A stretch of DNA of 64,000 nucleotides from the NCBI GenBank assembly GCA_023238725.1, contig CM041538.1, forward strand, positions 9,608,880 through 9,672,879, in the 5' to 3' direction. This stretch comes from Scortum barcoo. Lineage: Eukaryota > Chordata > Actinopteri > Centrarchiformes > Terapontidae. The position numbers were made by a program, and so were the translations under genes. The notes beneath the pieces are model-generated. The model was not told the DNA's origin and made no database searches. It saw nothing but the letters and a program-made list of their open reading frames with translations. Positions 62,705-64,000 of this stretch are shown piece after piece; the first letter of the stretch is position 1; each line of letters begins with the position of its first letter.

Positions 62705-64000
62705 GTGGGGGCTGAAGAGAGGCCACCGGGTCGAACGTGTTTGCTCTTTCTTCGTCCCTCCCTGAAATCTAACAACCATGAGGGCGATGCAGCCAGGCTA
62801 GAATTATGATAAGCAACATTCAAACACCATGGGCTTTATTCTGAGCTGGGTCTGGTCACTGCGTCGGCTCTAGATGCTGAAGTCAGCAGTGGTGACGTGT
62901 TTTTTTTTTTCCTGAGGAAGAGGGTCAAACAGAAGTGCCTACATTCTTTGGCAGAACAAACTTGACTTTCCTTTTCCTGCCTTCAGTCTCACTTCGACAT
63001 TCCTTCCTGTTTTAGTCACTAAGCTAAAAAAACACATTATCTACATGAAATTAGATTTTTTACGGAAACCTTCACCATTACTGTTAGCACAAAAGAGAAG
63101 TTAATCTTTTATAGCGTAGGATTATACACTTAAATCATCCTGAACTAAACTGTCATGTAGATAAGAAATTATTCACCGTCCTGCCCTCTCCTCTGTGTGC
63201 TCATAACTAGCTGTTTGTGTTTGGTCATAAATCCTCCATTATTTAGTTCCTCCATCTGTCGGGTCACTGACACACTTTTCTAGTTTGTTTGACTGTAATA
63301 ATACAAGACATGTTTTGTTTTTTTTTTTCCATCAAAACTTTTTACACCTGTGTTTTATTTTTGAGGCCTGTCGATTGTTTCTATCACTTAAGATAATTTG
63401 TTGTAGATACCAAAGTAACTGAGAGATTTCTGAACATGGCAGTATCTCTAAAAATAGTTCTAACGAGGCAAGAAACATAATGGGAAGATGATACGACAGG
63501 TTGTGACCAGGTCACATTATCTAAACCAAAGGTTTAATAATCCCTCGCTGCACATGTGCATGCACACAACTGTCACTAGTGTGATAATTAAAAGTTGCAC
63601 AAGTAAGTTGTTCTGTAAACTGTGCTGCATGTTTGGACGATGGACAGTTAGGTTGCTATTTTACTCTTTTGCTGAAGTCTTTGTTTACAACCTGCATGAT
63701 GACCTGACTGCCCATGTGTTGACTCATAATGACTCATACAGTGTTATTTGGGGAGTGTGTCAAATCCTGGAATGACGCTCCACCTTTGCACAGTTTACTT
63801 TTTCTTTTGAAGCCATTAAAGAATGGAACAAGCTTCCCATCAATTCAAAACCCTGCCCATGATTTCCAAATGATATTTTGATATCTGCATCCTGTTTTGT
63901 GTTTATTCCTATGAAATGTGTGTTTGAGTGTGCATAAGCCTGCGTGATTATCAGTAGGTTGTTGGTGCATTTATAGTTCATTTTTAAGATGATACATAGG
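61785..64000 (+). other. Introns of the acsbg2-like gene after its first coding exons
   Basis: 61785-62585 is the intron between the two coding exons. From 62705 to the window end no further exon could be recognised, so the gene continues beyond 64000. T-runs are at 62548 and 63316. Confidence 0.5.

Noticed and set aside
1..64000. CRISPR arrays, operons, rRNA or tRNA genes, prophage
   Set aside because: None seen. Direct repeats are microsatellites or local duplications, and the tRNA-like head at 54.9 kb belongs to a SINE lacking its B box.

Overview
The window is vertebrate nuclear DNA, almost certainly from a teleost fish. Coding sequence is split into short exons with canonical GT-AG introns. 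The interspersed repeats are typical of fish: an L2/CR1-like LINE, Tc1/mariner relics, tRNA-derived SINE-like copies and many (CA)n/(TA)n tracts. The gene order rfx2(-) then acsbg2-like(+) matches the head-to-head RFX2-ACSBG2 order I recall from human 19p13.3. There are no prokaryotic features.

Region 1 (1-25.25 kb, + strand) holds the 3' four-fifths of fcho1, an F-BAR/mu-homology endocytic adaptor of the muniscin family. Twenty-one coding exons join in phase, from the distal F-BAR helices (exon at 1214) to the conserved C-terminal residues and stop (24703). The first F-BAR exons lie upstream of the window. Notable points are a probable U12-type AT-AC intron (7788-9853), an 18-nt microexon, one 1.1-kb disordered exon with four DPF motifs and one NPF motif, and a sense-oriented LINE in one intron.

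Region 2 (25.25-50.5 kb, - strand) holds rfx2, a winged-helix transcription factor of ciliogenesis and spermiogenesis. Seventeen coding exons (ATG at 40117, stop at 27304) would encode about 736 residues, close to human RFX2. An 11-bp tandem duplication inside the DNA-binding-domain exon (34801-34822) breaks the frame in this sequence. There is a long 3' UTR, a roughly 10-kb first intron and a GC-rich promoter near 50.0-50.6 kb. The last poly(A) signals of fcho1 and rfx2 are only 29 bp apart on opposite strands. Two perfect RFX X-box palindromes sit in an rfx2 intron, which suggests autoregulation.

Region 3 (50.6-64 kb, + strand) holds transposon relics and two SINE-like copies in opposite orientation. 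It then holds the 5' part of a plus-strand gene with two in-phase coding exons (61649-61784 and 62586-62704). I assign it to acsbg2 mainly from synteny; its catalytic domains lie beyond the window.

The three genes are not a functional operon. Fcho1 acts at clathrin-coated pits, Rfx2 in the nucleus, and an Acsbg2 enzyme would activate fatty acids. All exon boundaries were read by eye from splice consensus, phase and recalled homologous proteins.
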